35,588 nucleotides of DNA, from the NCBI GenBank assembly GCA_035454085.1, contig DAOTEJ010000019.1, positions 1 to 35,588 of the forward strand, read 5' to 3'. The DNA comes from DAOTEJ01 sp035454085 (GTDB lineage Bacteria > Pseudomonadota > Gammaproteobacteria > Burkholderiales > Burkholderiaceae_F). A model generated the notes under the pieces. The model saw nothing but the letters and a program-made list of their open reading frames with translations, made no database searches and was not told the origin of the DNA. Each line of letters begins with the position of its first letter. Positions within the stretch are counted from its first letter, which is position 1. The translations under genes and the position numbers were made by a program. Of the stretch, positions 11,625 through 19,486 are shown in pieces.

Positions 11625-13163
11625 TCAACTTGAGCAAGACAGTGCAATGTTCCCGGCCCAGTCGGGGGGCAGGGCCGCATAGCGTTCGGCGCCCGGCTGC
11701 TCCTCGTAGGGCCGCTCGAGCAGGCGACGCAGGCGCTCCACGGGCGCGAAGTCGCGCGCCCCGGCATCGCCGCGCGCTGCGGCGATCGCCTCTTCGGCCA
11801 TCCAGTTGCGCAGCACGTAGCACGGGTTGACCGCGCGCATCCGCGCTGCGCGCTCGGCGTCGTGCGCGCCGCTCTGGCCTTCTTGCCGCAGACGCGCCCG
11901 AAAGTCCACGGCCCAGGCGTCGAACGCGGCGCGGTCGGCAAAGAGGTCGCGCACTTCGGCGTCGTCCTCGGGGCGGCTCGCGTCCAGGCGCAGACCGGCC
12001 AGGCGACGCCAAAAAAGGGTCCAGTCGACGCGGCTGACGTGCAGGCGCGACAGCAGGCCGTCGATCAGGGTCTCGTCGGCGTCGAGCACGCTGAGCAGTC
12101 CCAGCTTGGCGTGGAAGATCTCTTCCAATGCAGCCGCGAAGTGGGTGCGATAGGTGTCGAGCACGGCCTGCGTGGCCTCGACGCTCTTGCTCAGGGGCAA
12201 CAACGCCTGAGCCAGGGCGTAGAGGTTCCACAGTCCGATGTCGGGCTGGTTCGCGTACGAGTAGCGGCCGTGCGTGTCGGAATGGTTGCAGATGTGGTGG
12301 GCGTCGAAGCCGTCCATGAACTGGAAGGGCCCGTAGTCCAGCGTGAGCCCCAGGATGCTCATGTTGTCGGTGTTGAGCACGCCGTGCATGAAGCCCACGC
12401 CTTGCCACTGCGCCACCAGACGCGCGGTGCGCGCCACCACTTCGGCCAGCAGCGCCAGCACGGGTTCGGGCTCGGCCGCCGCCTGCGGGTAATGGCGGGC
12501 GATCACGAAGTCGGCGAGCTGGCGCAGCTGCTCGGTGCGGCCGTGGTGCGCGAAGTACTCGAAGGAGCCGAAGCGCACGAAGCTCGCTGCCATGCGGGTG
12601 ACCACCGCGGCGGTCTCGACCGTCTCGCGCATCACCGGCGTGTCGGCGCCGATCACGGCCAGCGCGCGGGTGGTGGGGATGCCCAGGCCCGCCATGGCTT
12701 CCGATCCCAGGAACTCGCGGATCGAGGAGCGCAGCACCGCGCGGCCGTCGCCGCTGCGCGAGTAGGGCGTGCGCCCCGAACCCTTGAGTTGCAGTTCCCA
12801 TCCCGCGCCGTCGGGGCCGCTCACCTCACCGAGCAGCAGCGCCCGGCCGTCTCCGAGCCGCGGCACGTACACGCCGAACTGGTGCCCCGAGTAGACGGCC
12901 GCCAGCGGGTCGGCGCCCGGAGGAATGCGGTTGCCAGAGAAGACCTGCACGAAGTCCGGATCACGCGCCGTCTCGGGTCCCAGACCGATCAGTGCGCCCG
13001 CGCTGGCCGAGTAGCCCACCAGGTAGGGCTCGGGCAAGGGTTCGGGCGCGAGCCGGGTATGGAAGGCCTCGGGCAGGCCGGCGTAGCCGTTGACGAAGCG
13101 CAGGGCGCCCAGCGTCTCGCCCGGCGGGCTGGGGTGCAGGGAAGAGCTCGCGCGCAGGTCCAA
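11625..13163 (-). CDS. selO: Protein adenylyltransferase SelO (YdiU/UPF0061 family)
   Basis: This pseudokinase-fold enzyme transfers AMP to Ser/Thr/Tyr of proteins; in E. coli the targets are linked to redox homeostasis. Conserved parts are LQLKGSGRTPYSRSGDGR (Lys127), MHGVLNTDNMSI with Asp266 and Asn267, and the metal Asp276 in DYGPF. ICNHSD holds Cys292, and the C-terminal SCSS places Cys510 third from the end, where human SelO has selenocysteine. These two cysteines probably match the regulatory disulfide pair reported in E. coli SelO. The TTG at 13163 gives 512 residues and about 20 residues before the conserved LRFVNGY, like relatives. An ATG at 13262 would add 33 residues unlike the family and would run through the putative promoter. 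It is the first gene of a five-gene operon. Confidence 0.93.
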   Translation of the reverse strand: MDLRASSSLHPSPPGETLGALRFVNGYAGLPEAFHTRLAPEPLPEPYLVGYSASAGALIGLGPETARDPDFVQVFSGNRIPPGADPLAAVYSGHQFGVYVPRLGDGRALLLGEVSGPDGAGWELQLKGSGRTPYSRSGDGRAVLRSSIREFLGSEAMAGLGIPTTRALAVIGADTPVMRETVETAAVVTRMAASFVRFGSFEYFAHHGRTEQLRQLADFVIARHYPQAAAEPEPVLALLAEVVARTARLVAQWQGVGFMHGVLNTDNMSILGLTLDYGPFQFMDGFDAHHICNHSDTHGRYSYANQPDIGLWNLYALAQALLPLSKSVEATQAVLDTYRTHFAAALEEIFHAKLGLLSVLDADETLIDGLLSRLHVSRVDWTLFWRRLAGLRLDASRPEDDAEVRDLFADRAAFDAWAVDFRARLRQEGQSGAHDAERAARMRAVNPCYVLRNWMAEEAIAAARGDAGARDFAPVERLRRLLERPYEEQPGAERYAALPPDWAGNIALSCSS

Positions 13164-13281
13164 GGGCGTGCCTAGGCGTAAAGGGGATGAGATTGTAGGC
13201 GGCGCCTTGACGGTAGCTGCCGCAACCGGACAGCATGCGGGGACAAGCGCTGGGAGGCGCATTCAATCCAGGGGGAAAACC
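13164..13281. promoter_or_regulatory. Divergent promoter region between selO and the acyl-CoA synthetase
   Basis: This 118-base region separates two divergent operons. On the minus strand TACAAT (13197-13192) is a five-of-six -10 match about 29 bases before the selO TTG, with no good -35. On the plus strand TTGACG (13207-13212) is followed at 18 bases by a weak CAGCAT. AGGGGG at 13270-13275 is a strong ribosome site for the ATG at 13282. Confidence 0.35.
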
Positions 13282-14931
13282 ATGGCCGTGTCCGGTCTGA
13301 TGATGCAAATGCCGCTGTCGATCTCTTCGCTGATCGTCCACGCGGACCGGCACCACGGCGACACCGAGATCGTCTCGCGCCGGGTCGAGGGCGACCTGCA
13401 CCGCACCACCTGGCGAGAACTGCACCGCCGCTCGCGGCAGATGGCCAACGCGCTGGGCTCGCTGGGCCTGGTTCAGGGCGACCGGGTGGGGACGATCGCC
13501 TGGAACGGCTACCGCCACCTCGAGCTCTACTACGCCGTCTCGGGCAGCGGCGCGGTGCTGCACACCATCAACCCGCGCCTGCACCCCGAGCAGATCGCCT
13601 GGATCGTGAACCACGCCGAAGACAAGGCACTGTTCTTCGACGCCACCTTCCTGCCCCTGGTCGAGGCGGTGGCCGCGCACCTGCAGAGCGTGCGCCACTT
13701 CGTGCTGATGACCGACCGCGCTCACATGCCGGCGGCGAGCAAGATCCCCGAGCTGCGCTGCTACGAGGATCTGGTGGGACATCACTCCGACCAGTACGTG
13801 TGGCCGGTGTTCGACGAGAACGCCGCATCCTCGCTGTGCTACACGTCCGGCACCACCGGCAATCCCAAGGGCGTGCTCTACAGCCACCGCTCGACGGTGC
13901 TGCACTCCTTCGCCGCGGCCCTGCCCGACGCGCTGAACCTCTCGGCGCGCGACAGCGTGCTGCCCGTGGTGCCCATGTTCCACGTCAACGCCTGGGGCCT
14001 GCCCTATGCGGCCGCGATGGTCGGCTGCAAGCTCGTGTTCCCCGGCGCGGCGCTGGACGGCAAGTCGCTCTACGAACTGTTCGAGGCCGAGCGCGTGACT
14101 TGCTCGGCCGGCGTGCCCACCGTCTGGCAGGGCCTGCTGGCGCACACCGAGGCCAATGGCTTGCGCTTCTCGACCATGAACCGCACGGTGATCGGCGGCT
14201 CGGCCTGCCCGCCGGCAATGACCCGCCTCTTCGAGCAGAAGTACGGCGTGCACGTGCTTCACGCCTGGGGCATGACCGAGATGAGCCCGCTGGGCACCGC
14301 CTGCACCTTCAAGGCCAAGCACCTCGACCTGAGCGACGAGGCCCGCCTGCAACTGCAGGCCAAGCAGGGCCGCGCGCTCTACGGCGTGGACATGAAGATC
14401 GTGGGCGAGGACGGCGGCGATCTGCCTTGGGACGGCACGAGCTTCGGCGACCTGCTGGTGCGCGGGCCGTGGATCGTGCGCGAGTACTTCAAGGGCGAGG
14501 GCGGCGACCCGCTCAAGCGCGACGGCGTCGGCCACGAGTGGTTCCCCACGGGCGATGTGGCCACGATCGACGGCGAGGGCTACATGCACATCACCGACCG
14601 CTCCAAGGACGTGATCAAGAGCGGCGGCGAGTGGATCAGCTCGATCGAGATCGAGAACATCGCCGTGAGTCACCCGGCCGTGGCGATGGCCGCCTGCATC
14701 GCAGCGCACCATCCCAAGTGGGACGAGCGCCCCCTGCTGGTGGTGATGAAAAAGCCCGGCGCGCAACTCGGCCGCGAGGAACTCCTTGCTCATTACGAGG
14801 GCAAGGTCGCCAAGTGGCAGGTGCCCGACGACGTGGTTTTCGTGGACTCCATCCCCTTGGGAGCCACTGGCAAGATGCTCAAGAGCCGCCTGCGCGAGCA
14901 GTTCCGCGAACACCGTCTGCCGACCGCCTGA
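13282..14931 (+). CDS. Medium/long-chain fatty-acyl-CoA synthetase (AMP-forming)
   Basis: This 549-residue ANL-superfamily ligase activates a carboxylic acid to its CoA thioester via an acyl-adenylate. The P-loop YTSGTTGNPKG (187-197), WGMTEMSP (329-336), DRSKDVIKSGGEWIS (439-453) and the catalytic lysine of GATGK (Lys531) are all present, so it should be active. There is no signal peptide. The N-terminus MMQMPLSISSLIVHADRHHG is typical of a proteobacterial clade labelled variously FadD-like, AlkK-like or 3-methylthiopropionyl-CoA ligase; the chain specificity cannot be told from sequence. An AGGGGG ribosome site six bases before the ATG fixes the start. It leads a catabolic block and probably supplies the CoA esters used by the downstream dehydrogenases. 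Confidence 0.93.
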   Translation: MAVSGLMMQMPLSISSLIVHADRHHGDTEIVSRRVEGDLHRTTWRELHRRSRQMANALGSLGLVQGDRVGTIAWNGYRHLELYYAVSGSGAVLHTINPRLHPEQIAWIVNHAEDKALFFDATFLPLVEAVAAHLQSVRHFVLMTDRAHMPAASKIPELRCYEDLVGHHSDQYVWPVFDENAASSLCYTSGTTGNPKGVLYSHRSTVLHSFAAALPDALNLSARDSVLPVVPMFHVNAWGLPYAAAMVGCKLVFPGAALDGKSLYELFEAERVTCSAGVPTVWQGLLAHTEANGLRFSTMNRTVIGGSACPPAMTRLFEQKYGVHVLHAWGMTEMSPLGTACTFKAKHLDLSDEARLQLQAKQGRALYGVDMKIVGEDGGDLPWDGTSFGDLLVRGPWIVREYFKGEGGDPLKRDGVGHEWFPTGDVATIDGEGYMHITDRSKDVIKSGGEWISSIEIENIAVSHPAVAMAACIAAHHPKWDERPLLVVMKKPGAQLGREELLAHYEGKVAKWQVPDDVVFVDSIPLGATGKMLKSRLREQFREHRLPTA

Positions 14932-14961
14932 CCGCCGATGCAACGGCCCCGCGCGGTCCGC

Positions 14962-14990
14962 TTGGCGCGCCCGGGGTGCTTGGGTATCCT
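14962..14990 (+). promoter_or_regulatory. Predicted sigma-70 promoter before the ABC transporter operon
   Basis: TTGGCG (14962-14967) and TATCCT (14985-14990), each matching four of six consensus bases, are spaced by exactly 17 bases in the 106-base gap after the acyl-CoA synthetase. The predicted start near 14997 gives a leader of about 40 bases with GGAG at 15025-15028 before the ATG at 15038. Confidence 0.45.
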
Positions 14991-15037
14991 CGACTGATCC
15001 GCCCCGCCAGAGGGCGGTCCACCTGGAGACACTCAAG

Positions 15038-16291
15038 ATGATCCTCAAGGCCCTCCGCTGCCTGGCAGCGGCCGTGTTCGCGCTCGTCGCGAGCGTGGCC
15101 GGCGCCCAGGTCCAGACCGTCAAGATCGCGTTCATCGATCCGCTCTCCGGCCCCTTCGCGGGCGTGGGCGCGAACCAGCTCAAGCACTTCCAGTACGTGG
15201 CCGATGTCGTCAACCAGCAGCAGCTGGCCGGCGCCAACGTGCGCTTCGAGATCGTGCCCTTCGACAACAAGGGCAGCCCGCAGGAGAGCCTCACGGTCCT
15301 CAAGCAGATCATCGACCAGGGCATCCGCTTCATCACCCAGGGCAACGGCTCGGGCGTGGCGCTGGCCCTTTCCGACGCGGTGGCCAAGCACAACGAGCGC
15401 AACCCGGGCAAGGAAATCGTCTTCCTCAACTACGCGGCGGTCGACCCCGACCTCACGAACTCCAAGTGCAGCTTCTGGCACTTCCGCTTCGATGCGAACA
15501 CCGACATGAAGATGGAGGCACTCACCAGCTACATGAAGGACCGCCCGGAGGTGAAGAACGTCTACCTGATCAACCAGAACTATTCCCACGGCCAGCAGGT
15601 GTCGCGGGTTGCCAAGGACCTGCTCGCGCGCAAGCGTCCCGACGTCAAGGTCGTGGGCGACGACCTGCACCCCCTGGGCCAGGTGCGCGACTTCAGCCCC
15701 TACATCGCCAAGATGCGCGCGGCCAACGCCGACACCATCATCACCGGCAACTGGGGTCCCGACCTGGCGCTGCTGGTGCGCGCGGCGCGCGACGCCGGGC
15801 TCAAGGCCAACTTCTACACCTACTACGGTGGCGTGATCGGCACCCCCACGGCGGTGGGCGCAGCCGGCGAGGACCGCATGCGCATGGTGGCCTACTGGCA
15901 CCCCAACATCGACAACAACAAGCAGGGCGAGGCGCTCTACGAGGGCTTCAAGAAGAAGACCGGCGAGGAGTTCTACACCGTGGCGAGCTACTCGGCCCTG
16001 GTGATGCTGGCCGAGGCGATCAAGAAGGCCAAGAGCACCGAGCCGCTGCGCGTGGCCTATGCCATGGAAGGCCTCAAGGTCGCCAGCCTGAACGGCGAGG
16101 TCGAGATGCGCGCCTCCGACCATCAGCTGCTCCAGCCCCTTTGGCTGGCGAGCTGGACCAAGGTCGTGCCGCCGCTCAAGCACGACATCGAGAAGACGGG
16201 CTACACGTGGAAGACGGAGCGGGCGTTCCCGACCTTCGTCGCCTCGCAGCCCACCAGTTGCGTCATGGTGCGCCCGCCGCGTCCGCAGTAG
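15038..16291 (+). CDS. Branched-chain-type ABC transporter, periplasmic substrate-binding protein
   Basis: This 417-residue periplasmic type I binding protein is of the LivK/HAAT family. Residues 1-24 are a signal peptide (FALVASVAGAQ). The mature start VKIAFIDPLSGPFAGVGANQLKHF is the family hallmark, and later segments (GNWGPDLALLVRAARDAG, YYGG) follow the family pattern. Family members bind branched-chain amino acids, amides, aromatic or dicarboxylic acids. Given the flanking acyl-CoA synthetase and beta-oxidation genes, a carboxylic acid is more likely than leucine, but this is inference. The gene has its own predicted promoter and is followed at once by an intrinsic terminator, so it is probably transcribed more than the permease genes. 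Confidence 0.92.
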   Translation: MILKALRCLAAAVFALVASVAGAQVQTVKIAFIDPLSGPFAGVGANQLKHFQYVADVVNQQQLAGANVRFEIVPFDNKGSPQESLTVLKQIIDQGIRFITQGNGSGVALALSDAVAKHNERNPGKEIVFLNYAAVDPDLTNSKCSFWHFRFDANTDMKMEALTSYMKDRPEVKNVYLINQNYSHGQQVSRVAKDLLARKRPDVKVVGDDLHPLGQVRDFSPYIAKMRAANADTIITGNWGPDLALLVRAARDAGLKANFYTYYGGVIGTPTAVGAAGEDRMRMVAYWHPNIDNNKQGEALYEGFKKKTGEEFYTVASYSALVMLAEAIKKAKSTEPLRVAYAMEGLKVASLNGEVEMRASDHQLLQPLWLASWTKVVPPLKHDIEKTGYTWKTERAFPTFVASQPTSCVMVRPPRPQ

Positions 16292-16309
16292 GCGAGGCGA
16301 CTCGATCCC

Positions 16310-16336
16310 ACGGCCCGGCGCCCCCGGGCCGTTTTT
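16310..16336 (+). terminator. Intrinsic terminator or attenuator inside the ABC transporter operon
   Basis: A perfect 9-bp stem, ACGGCCCGG (16310-16318) and CCGGGCCGT (16324-16332), with a five-base loop CGCCC ends in a run of T (16332-16336). It begins 19 bases after the binding-protein stop and ends 22 bases before the permease GTG. No new promoter is obvious between it and the permease, so partial read-through probably sets the expression ratio. Confidence 0.8.
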
Positions 16337-16358
16337 CCGAGCGCAAGGCGACCCCGGC

Positions 16359-17312
16359 GTGGAGTTCCTCGTCACCCAGGTCCTGAACAGCGTGGGCTAC
16401 GGCCTGCTGCTGTTCATGCTGGCCGCGGGCCTGACCCTCATCTTCTCGATGATGGGAGTGCTGAACTTCGCCCATGCCAGCTTCTACATGCTCGGCGCCT
16501 ACGTGGCCTACCAGATCTCGACCTGGGTCGGCTTTTGGTGGGCGCTGGCGCTGGCGCCCCTGGTGGTGGGGCTGCTGGGCGCGGCGGTCGAGCATTGGGG
16601 CCTGCGGCGCGTGCACAAGTGGGGCCACGTACCGGAACTGCTCTTCACCTTCGGACTGTCGTACATCCTGCTGGAGCTGGTGCAGATGGTCTGGGGTCGC
16701 GCCCCGGTGCCCTACCGCGTGCCGGCTGAGCTCGACGGCCCTGCGGCCTGGCTGCAGGGGCTGGGTGTCACCTTCCCCGAGTACCGGCTCTTCGCCATGA
16801 GCGTGGCCGTGGCCATGCTGGTGTGCATCTGGCTGGTGCTCACGCGCACGCGCATCGGTCTGATCATCCAGGCCGCACTCACCCATCCGCACATGGTCGA
16901 AGCGCTCGGCCACGACGTGCCGCGGGTCTTCATGGGCGTGTTTGCCGGCGGCTGCGCGCTTGCGGGCCTGGCCGGCGTGATCGGCGGCAACCTCTTCGTG
17001 ACCGAACCGGCCATGGCCACCACGGTGGGCGCCATCCTCTTCGTGGTGATCGTGGTGGGCGGGATGGGCTCGCTGGCGGGCGCCTTCGTGGCTTCGCTGC
17101 TGCTGGGCGCGATCGAGACCTTCGGCAAGACGAGCGACTGGTCGCTGGCCAAGCTCGCCGGGGCCCTGGGCGCCTCGGTGGGGCCGGACACCGCGGGCTG
17201 GGTCGTGCTCAAGGTCACGCTCGCGCAGGCCGCGCCCGTGCTGCCCTACCTGCTGATGGTGCTGGTGCTGATCGTGCGGCCCAAGGGGCTGCTCGGAAAG
17301 CGGGAGGACTGA
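16359..17312 (+). CDS. livH: Branched-chain-type ABC transporter permease, LivH family
   Basis: This is a 317-residue inner-membrane permease with about eight hydrophobic segments. It has the LivH hallmarks GLLLFMLAAGLTLIFSMMG and LNFAHASFYMLGAY near the N-terminus. The cytoplasmic coupling loop is at about residues 183-202 (LGHDVPRVFMGVFAGGCALA), followed by the conserved region ending LIVRPKGLLGKRED. It forms the channel with LivM and is driven by LivG and LivF. The start codon is GTG at 16359, just downstream of the terminator-like hairpin, with no strong ribosome site. A 105-base gap with no recognisable feature separates it from livM. Confidence 0.93.
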   Translation: MEFLVTQVLNSVGYGLLLFMLAAGLTLIFSMMGVLNFAHASFYMLGAYVAYQISTWVGFWWALALAPLVVGLLGAAVEHWGLRRVHKWGHVPELLFTFGLSYILLELVQMVWGRAPVPYRVPAELDGPAAWLQGLGVTFPEYRLFAMSVAVAMLVCIWLVLTRTRIGLIIQAALTHPHMVEALGHDVPRVFMGVFAGGCALAGLAGVIGGNLFVTEPAMATTVGAILFVVIVVGGMGSLAGAFVASLLLGAIETFGKTSDWSLAKLAGALGASVGPDTAGWVVLKVTLAQAAPVLPYLLMVLVLIVRPKGLLGKRED

Positions 17313-17417
17313 GCTCGTGGTCCCGAGCCCTTGCGCCGTCACCTGCCTCGGTCGGCAGCTCGGACCAACGCCCGACGCGCCGCCGGGCTGCGCTCGCCGA
17401 CCCCAGCGGGGCATGGC

Positions 17418-18728
17418 GTGACCGAGCTCGGCCTGGTGCGCTTCAAGCCATGGAACGTCGGCCGATGGCTGCTGTGGGGCTTCGTGGCGCTGCTGCTGGC
17501 GGTGGCGCCCCTCGTCTTCACCGAGGGCTTCGCACGCACCCTGCTGTCGCAGATGGGGATCATGATGATCTTCGCCCTGAGCTACAACATGCTGCTCGGG
17601 CAGACCGGCATGCTGTCGTTCGGGCACGCGGTGTACTCGGGCCTGGGTGCCTTCTTCACGATCCACGCGCTCAACTGGATCGCCGCCGGCCGGCTCGCGC
17701 TCCCGGTTTCGCTGCTGCCCCTGGTGGGCGCCGCGGCGGGCGCCTTGTTCAGCTTGCTGCTGGGCTGGGTCACCACCCGCAAGGCCGGCACGCCCTTCGC
17801 GATGATCACCCTGGGCATCGGCGAGATGGTGTTCGCCGCCTCGCTCATGTTCCCCGAGTTCTTCGGAGGCGAGGGGGGCATCACCGGCAACCGCACGGTG
17901 GGCGGAAACGTGTTCGGGGTGCCGGGCTGGACCTACGGCCCGCAGATCCAGGTCTATTACCTGATCGCCGTCTGGTGCTTCGCCAGCATGGTGGCGATGT
18001 TCGCCTTCACGCAGACGCCGCTGGGACGCATCGCCAACGCCGTGCGCGACAACCCCGAGCGTGCCGAGTTCATCGGCTACAACCCGCGCCGCGTGCGCTG
18101 GATCGTGATGACCCTGGCGGGCCTGTTCGCCGGCATTTCCGGCGCGCTGTCGGCGATCAACTTCGAGATCGTCAGCGCCGAGAACGTGAGCGCCATCCGC
18201 TCGGGCGGGGTGCTGCTCGCGGCCTTCATCGGCGGCGCGGCGTTCTTCTTCGGGCCGATCCTCGGGGCCATCGTGTTCGTCTTCTTCGCGGTGGCCTTGT
18301 CGGAATACACCAAGGCCTGGCAGCTCTACCTGGGGGTGTTCTTCATCCTGATGGTGATGTTCGCGCCGGGCGGGCTGGCCAGCCTGCTGCTGCTGAACCT
18401 GCGGGTGGCCAAGTTCGGCAAGTTCCGCCGCCTGCTCGACCCCTACGTGGGCGTGATCGGCAGCGGCCTGCTGCTGGCGCTGGGCGTGGTGCTGGTGGTC
18501 GAGATGAGCTACCACCTCAGCCTGGGCCTCTCGCAAGGCTCGGTGATCCGCGTCTTCGGGCTGCCCTTCGACACGGCCTCGGTGAGCGGCTGGGTGCCGG
18601 CGCTGGGCATCCTGGCGGCTGGCGCGGCGGCCTTCGAGTGGTACCGACGCGAGTTCAAGGCGCGCTGGGGCGAGATCGCCGGCGAGATCGAGGACTGGCT
18701 GCGCGAGAACCCCGAGGACGCGCCATGA
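17418..18728 (+). CDS. livM: Branched-chain-type ABC transporter permease, LivM family, with extra C-terminal membrane domain
   Basis: This 436-residue permease is the partner of LivH. The family core covers about residues 20-330: LSYNMLLGQTGMLSFGHAVYSG (55-75), TRKAGTPFAMITLGIGEM (120-137), the loop VRDNPERAEFIGYNPRRV and the typical ending MFAPGGLASLLL (314-325). Most relatives stop near here. This protein continues for about 95 residues with two more hydrophobic segments (about 343-364 and 391-408) and a charged tail EWYRREFKARWGEIAGEIED. The GTG at 17418 is preferred; an in-frame TTG at 17331 would add 29 arginine-rich residues unlike the family. It overlaps livG by four bases (ATGA), so translation is coupled. 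Confidence 0.92.
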   Translation: MTELGLVRFKPWNVGRWLLWGFVALLLAVAPLVFTEGFARTLLSQMGIMMIFALSYNMLLGQTGMLSFGHAVYSGLGAFFTIHALNWIAAGRLALPVSLLPLVGAAAGALFSLLLGWVTTRKAGTPFAMITLGIGEMVFAASLMFPEFFGGEGGITGNRTVGGNVFGVPGWTYGPQIQVYYLIAVWCFASMVAMFAFTQTPLGRIANAVRDNPERAEFIGYNPRRVRWIVMTLAGLFAGISGALSAINFEIVSAENVSAIRSGGVLLAAFIGGAAFFFGPILGAIVFVFFAVALSEYTKAWQLYLGVFFILMVMFAPGGLASLLLLNLRVAKFGKFRRLLDPYVGVIGSGLLLALGVVLVVEMSYHLSLGLSQGSVIRVFGLPFDTASVSGWVPALGILAAGAAAFEWYRREFKARWGEIAGEIEDWLRENPEDAP

Positions 18729-19486
18729 GCACGACGCCCGCGCTGGAACTGGCCGCGCTGCGCAAGAACTTCGGTGCCGCGCAGATCATCCGTGGCGTCG
18801 ACCTCGTCATCCCCGCCGGGGAGCGCCACGCCATCATCGGGCCCAATGGCGCCGGCAAGAGCACGCTGTTCAACCTGATGAGCGGGCGCCACCACGCCAG
18901 CGGCGGCGCGGTGAGGCTCAAGGGCCAGGACATCACCCGCGCCCGGCCTTACGAGATCAACCGCATGGGGCTGTCGCGCAGCTTCCAGATCACCAACATC
19001 TTCCACCGCATGACGGTGTTCGAGAACCTGCGCTGCGCGGTGCTGTGGGCGGCGGGCTACCGCTACACCTTCTGGCGCTCGATCAACAAGCTGCCCGAGG
19101 TGGAGGCGCGCGCCGAGGAAGTGCTCGCGCGCATCGGGCTCAAGCGCAGGCGCAAGACCCTGGCGGGCCTGCTCACCTACGCCGAGCAGCGCGCGCTCGA
19201 GATCGGCATCACCATCGCCGGCGGGGCGGACGTGATCCTGCTCGACGAGCCCACCGCCGGCATGAGCCGCAGCGAGACCGCGGGGGCCGTGGCCCTGATC
19301 CGCGAGGTGAGCGAGGGCCGCACGCTGGTGATGGTCGAGCACGACATGAGCGTGGTGTTCGGCCTGGCCGACCGCATCAGCGTGCTGGTCTACGGCCAGA
19401 TCATCGCCACCGGCACCCCGGCCGAGATCCGCGCCAGCGAGGCCGTGCGCGAGGCCTATCTGGGCACCACGCTGGAGGGCGCGTGA
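18725..19486 (+). CDS. livG: ABC transporter ATP-binding protein, LivG family
   Basis: This 253-residue ATPase subunit has a canonical Walker A GPNGAGKST (39-47), Walker B ILLDEP with catalytic Glu175, and the H-loop in MVEHDM. The LivG-specific region FQITNIFHRMTVFENL follows the Q-loop. The signature motif reads LTYAEQR (150-156). LivG proteins usually have a form such as LSYGEQR, so the glycine normally contacting the partner's ATP is alanine here. Start ATG 18725 overlaps the livM stop, and the stop overlaps the livF start by one base. It should pair with LivF as a heterodimer. Confidence 0.95.
   Translation: MSTTPALELAALRKNFGAAQIIRGVDLVIPAGERHAIIGPNGAGKSTLFNLMSGRHHASGGAVRLKGQDITRARPYEINRMGLSRSFQITNIFHRMTVFENLRCAVLWAAGYRYTFWRSINKLPEVEARAEEVLARIGLKRRRKTLAGLLTYAEQRALEIGITIAGGADVILLDEPTAGMSRSETAGAVALIREVSEGRTLVMVEHDMSVVFGLADRISVLVYGQIIATGTPAEIRASEAVREAYLGTTLEGA

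Noticed and set aside
10586..11941. Apparent 451-residue fusion ending in YciB
   Set aside because: Only the last 204 residues match a family. The upstream part is an out-of-frame reading of msrB and selO, and GTG 11200 is a good yciB start.
12961..15429. An 822-residue minus-strand frame spanning selO, the divergent promoter and the acyl-CoA synthetase
   Set aside because: No conserved motif; it crosses two genes encoded in other frames.
16263..18536. A 757-residue His/Gln/Glu-rich minus-strand frame opposite livH and livM
   Set aside because: It looks like a low-complexity protein but is the antisense of two permeases; the hydrophobic codons of the real genes read as polar residues in reverse.
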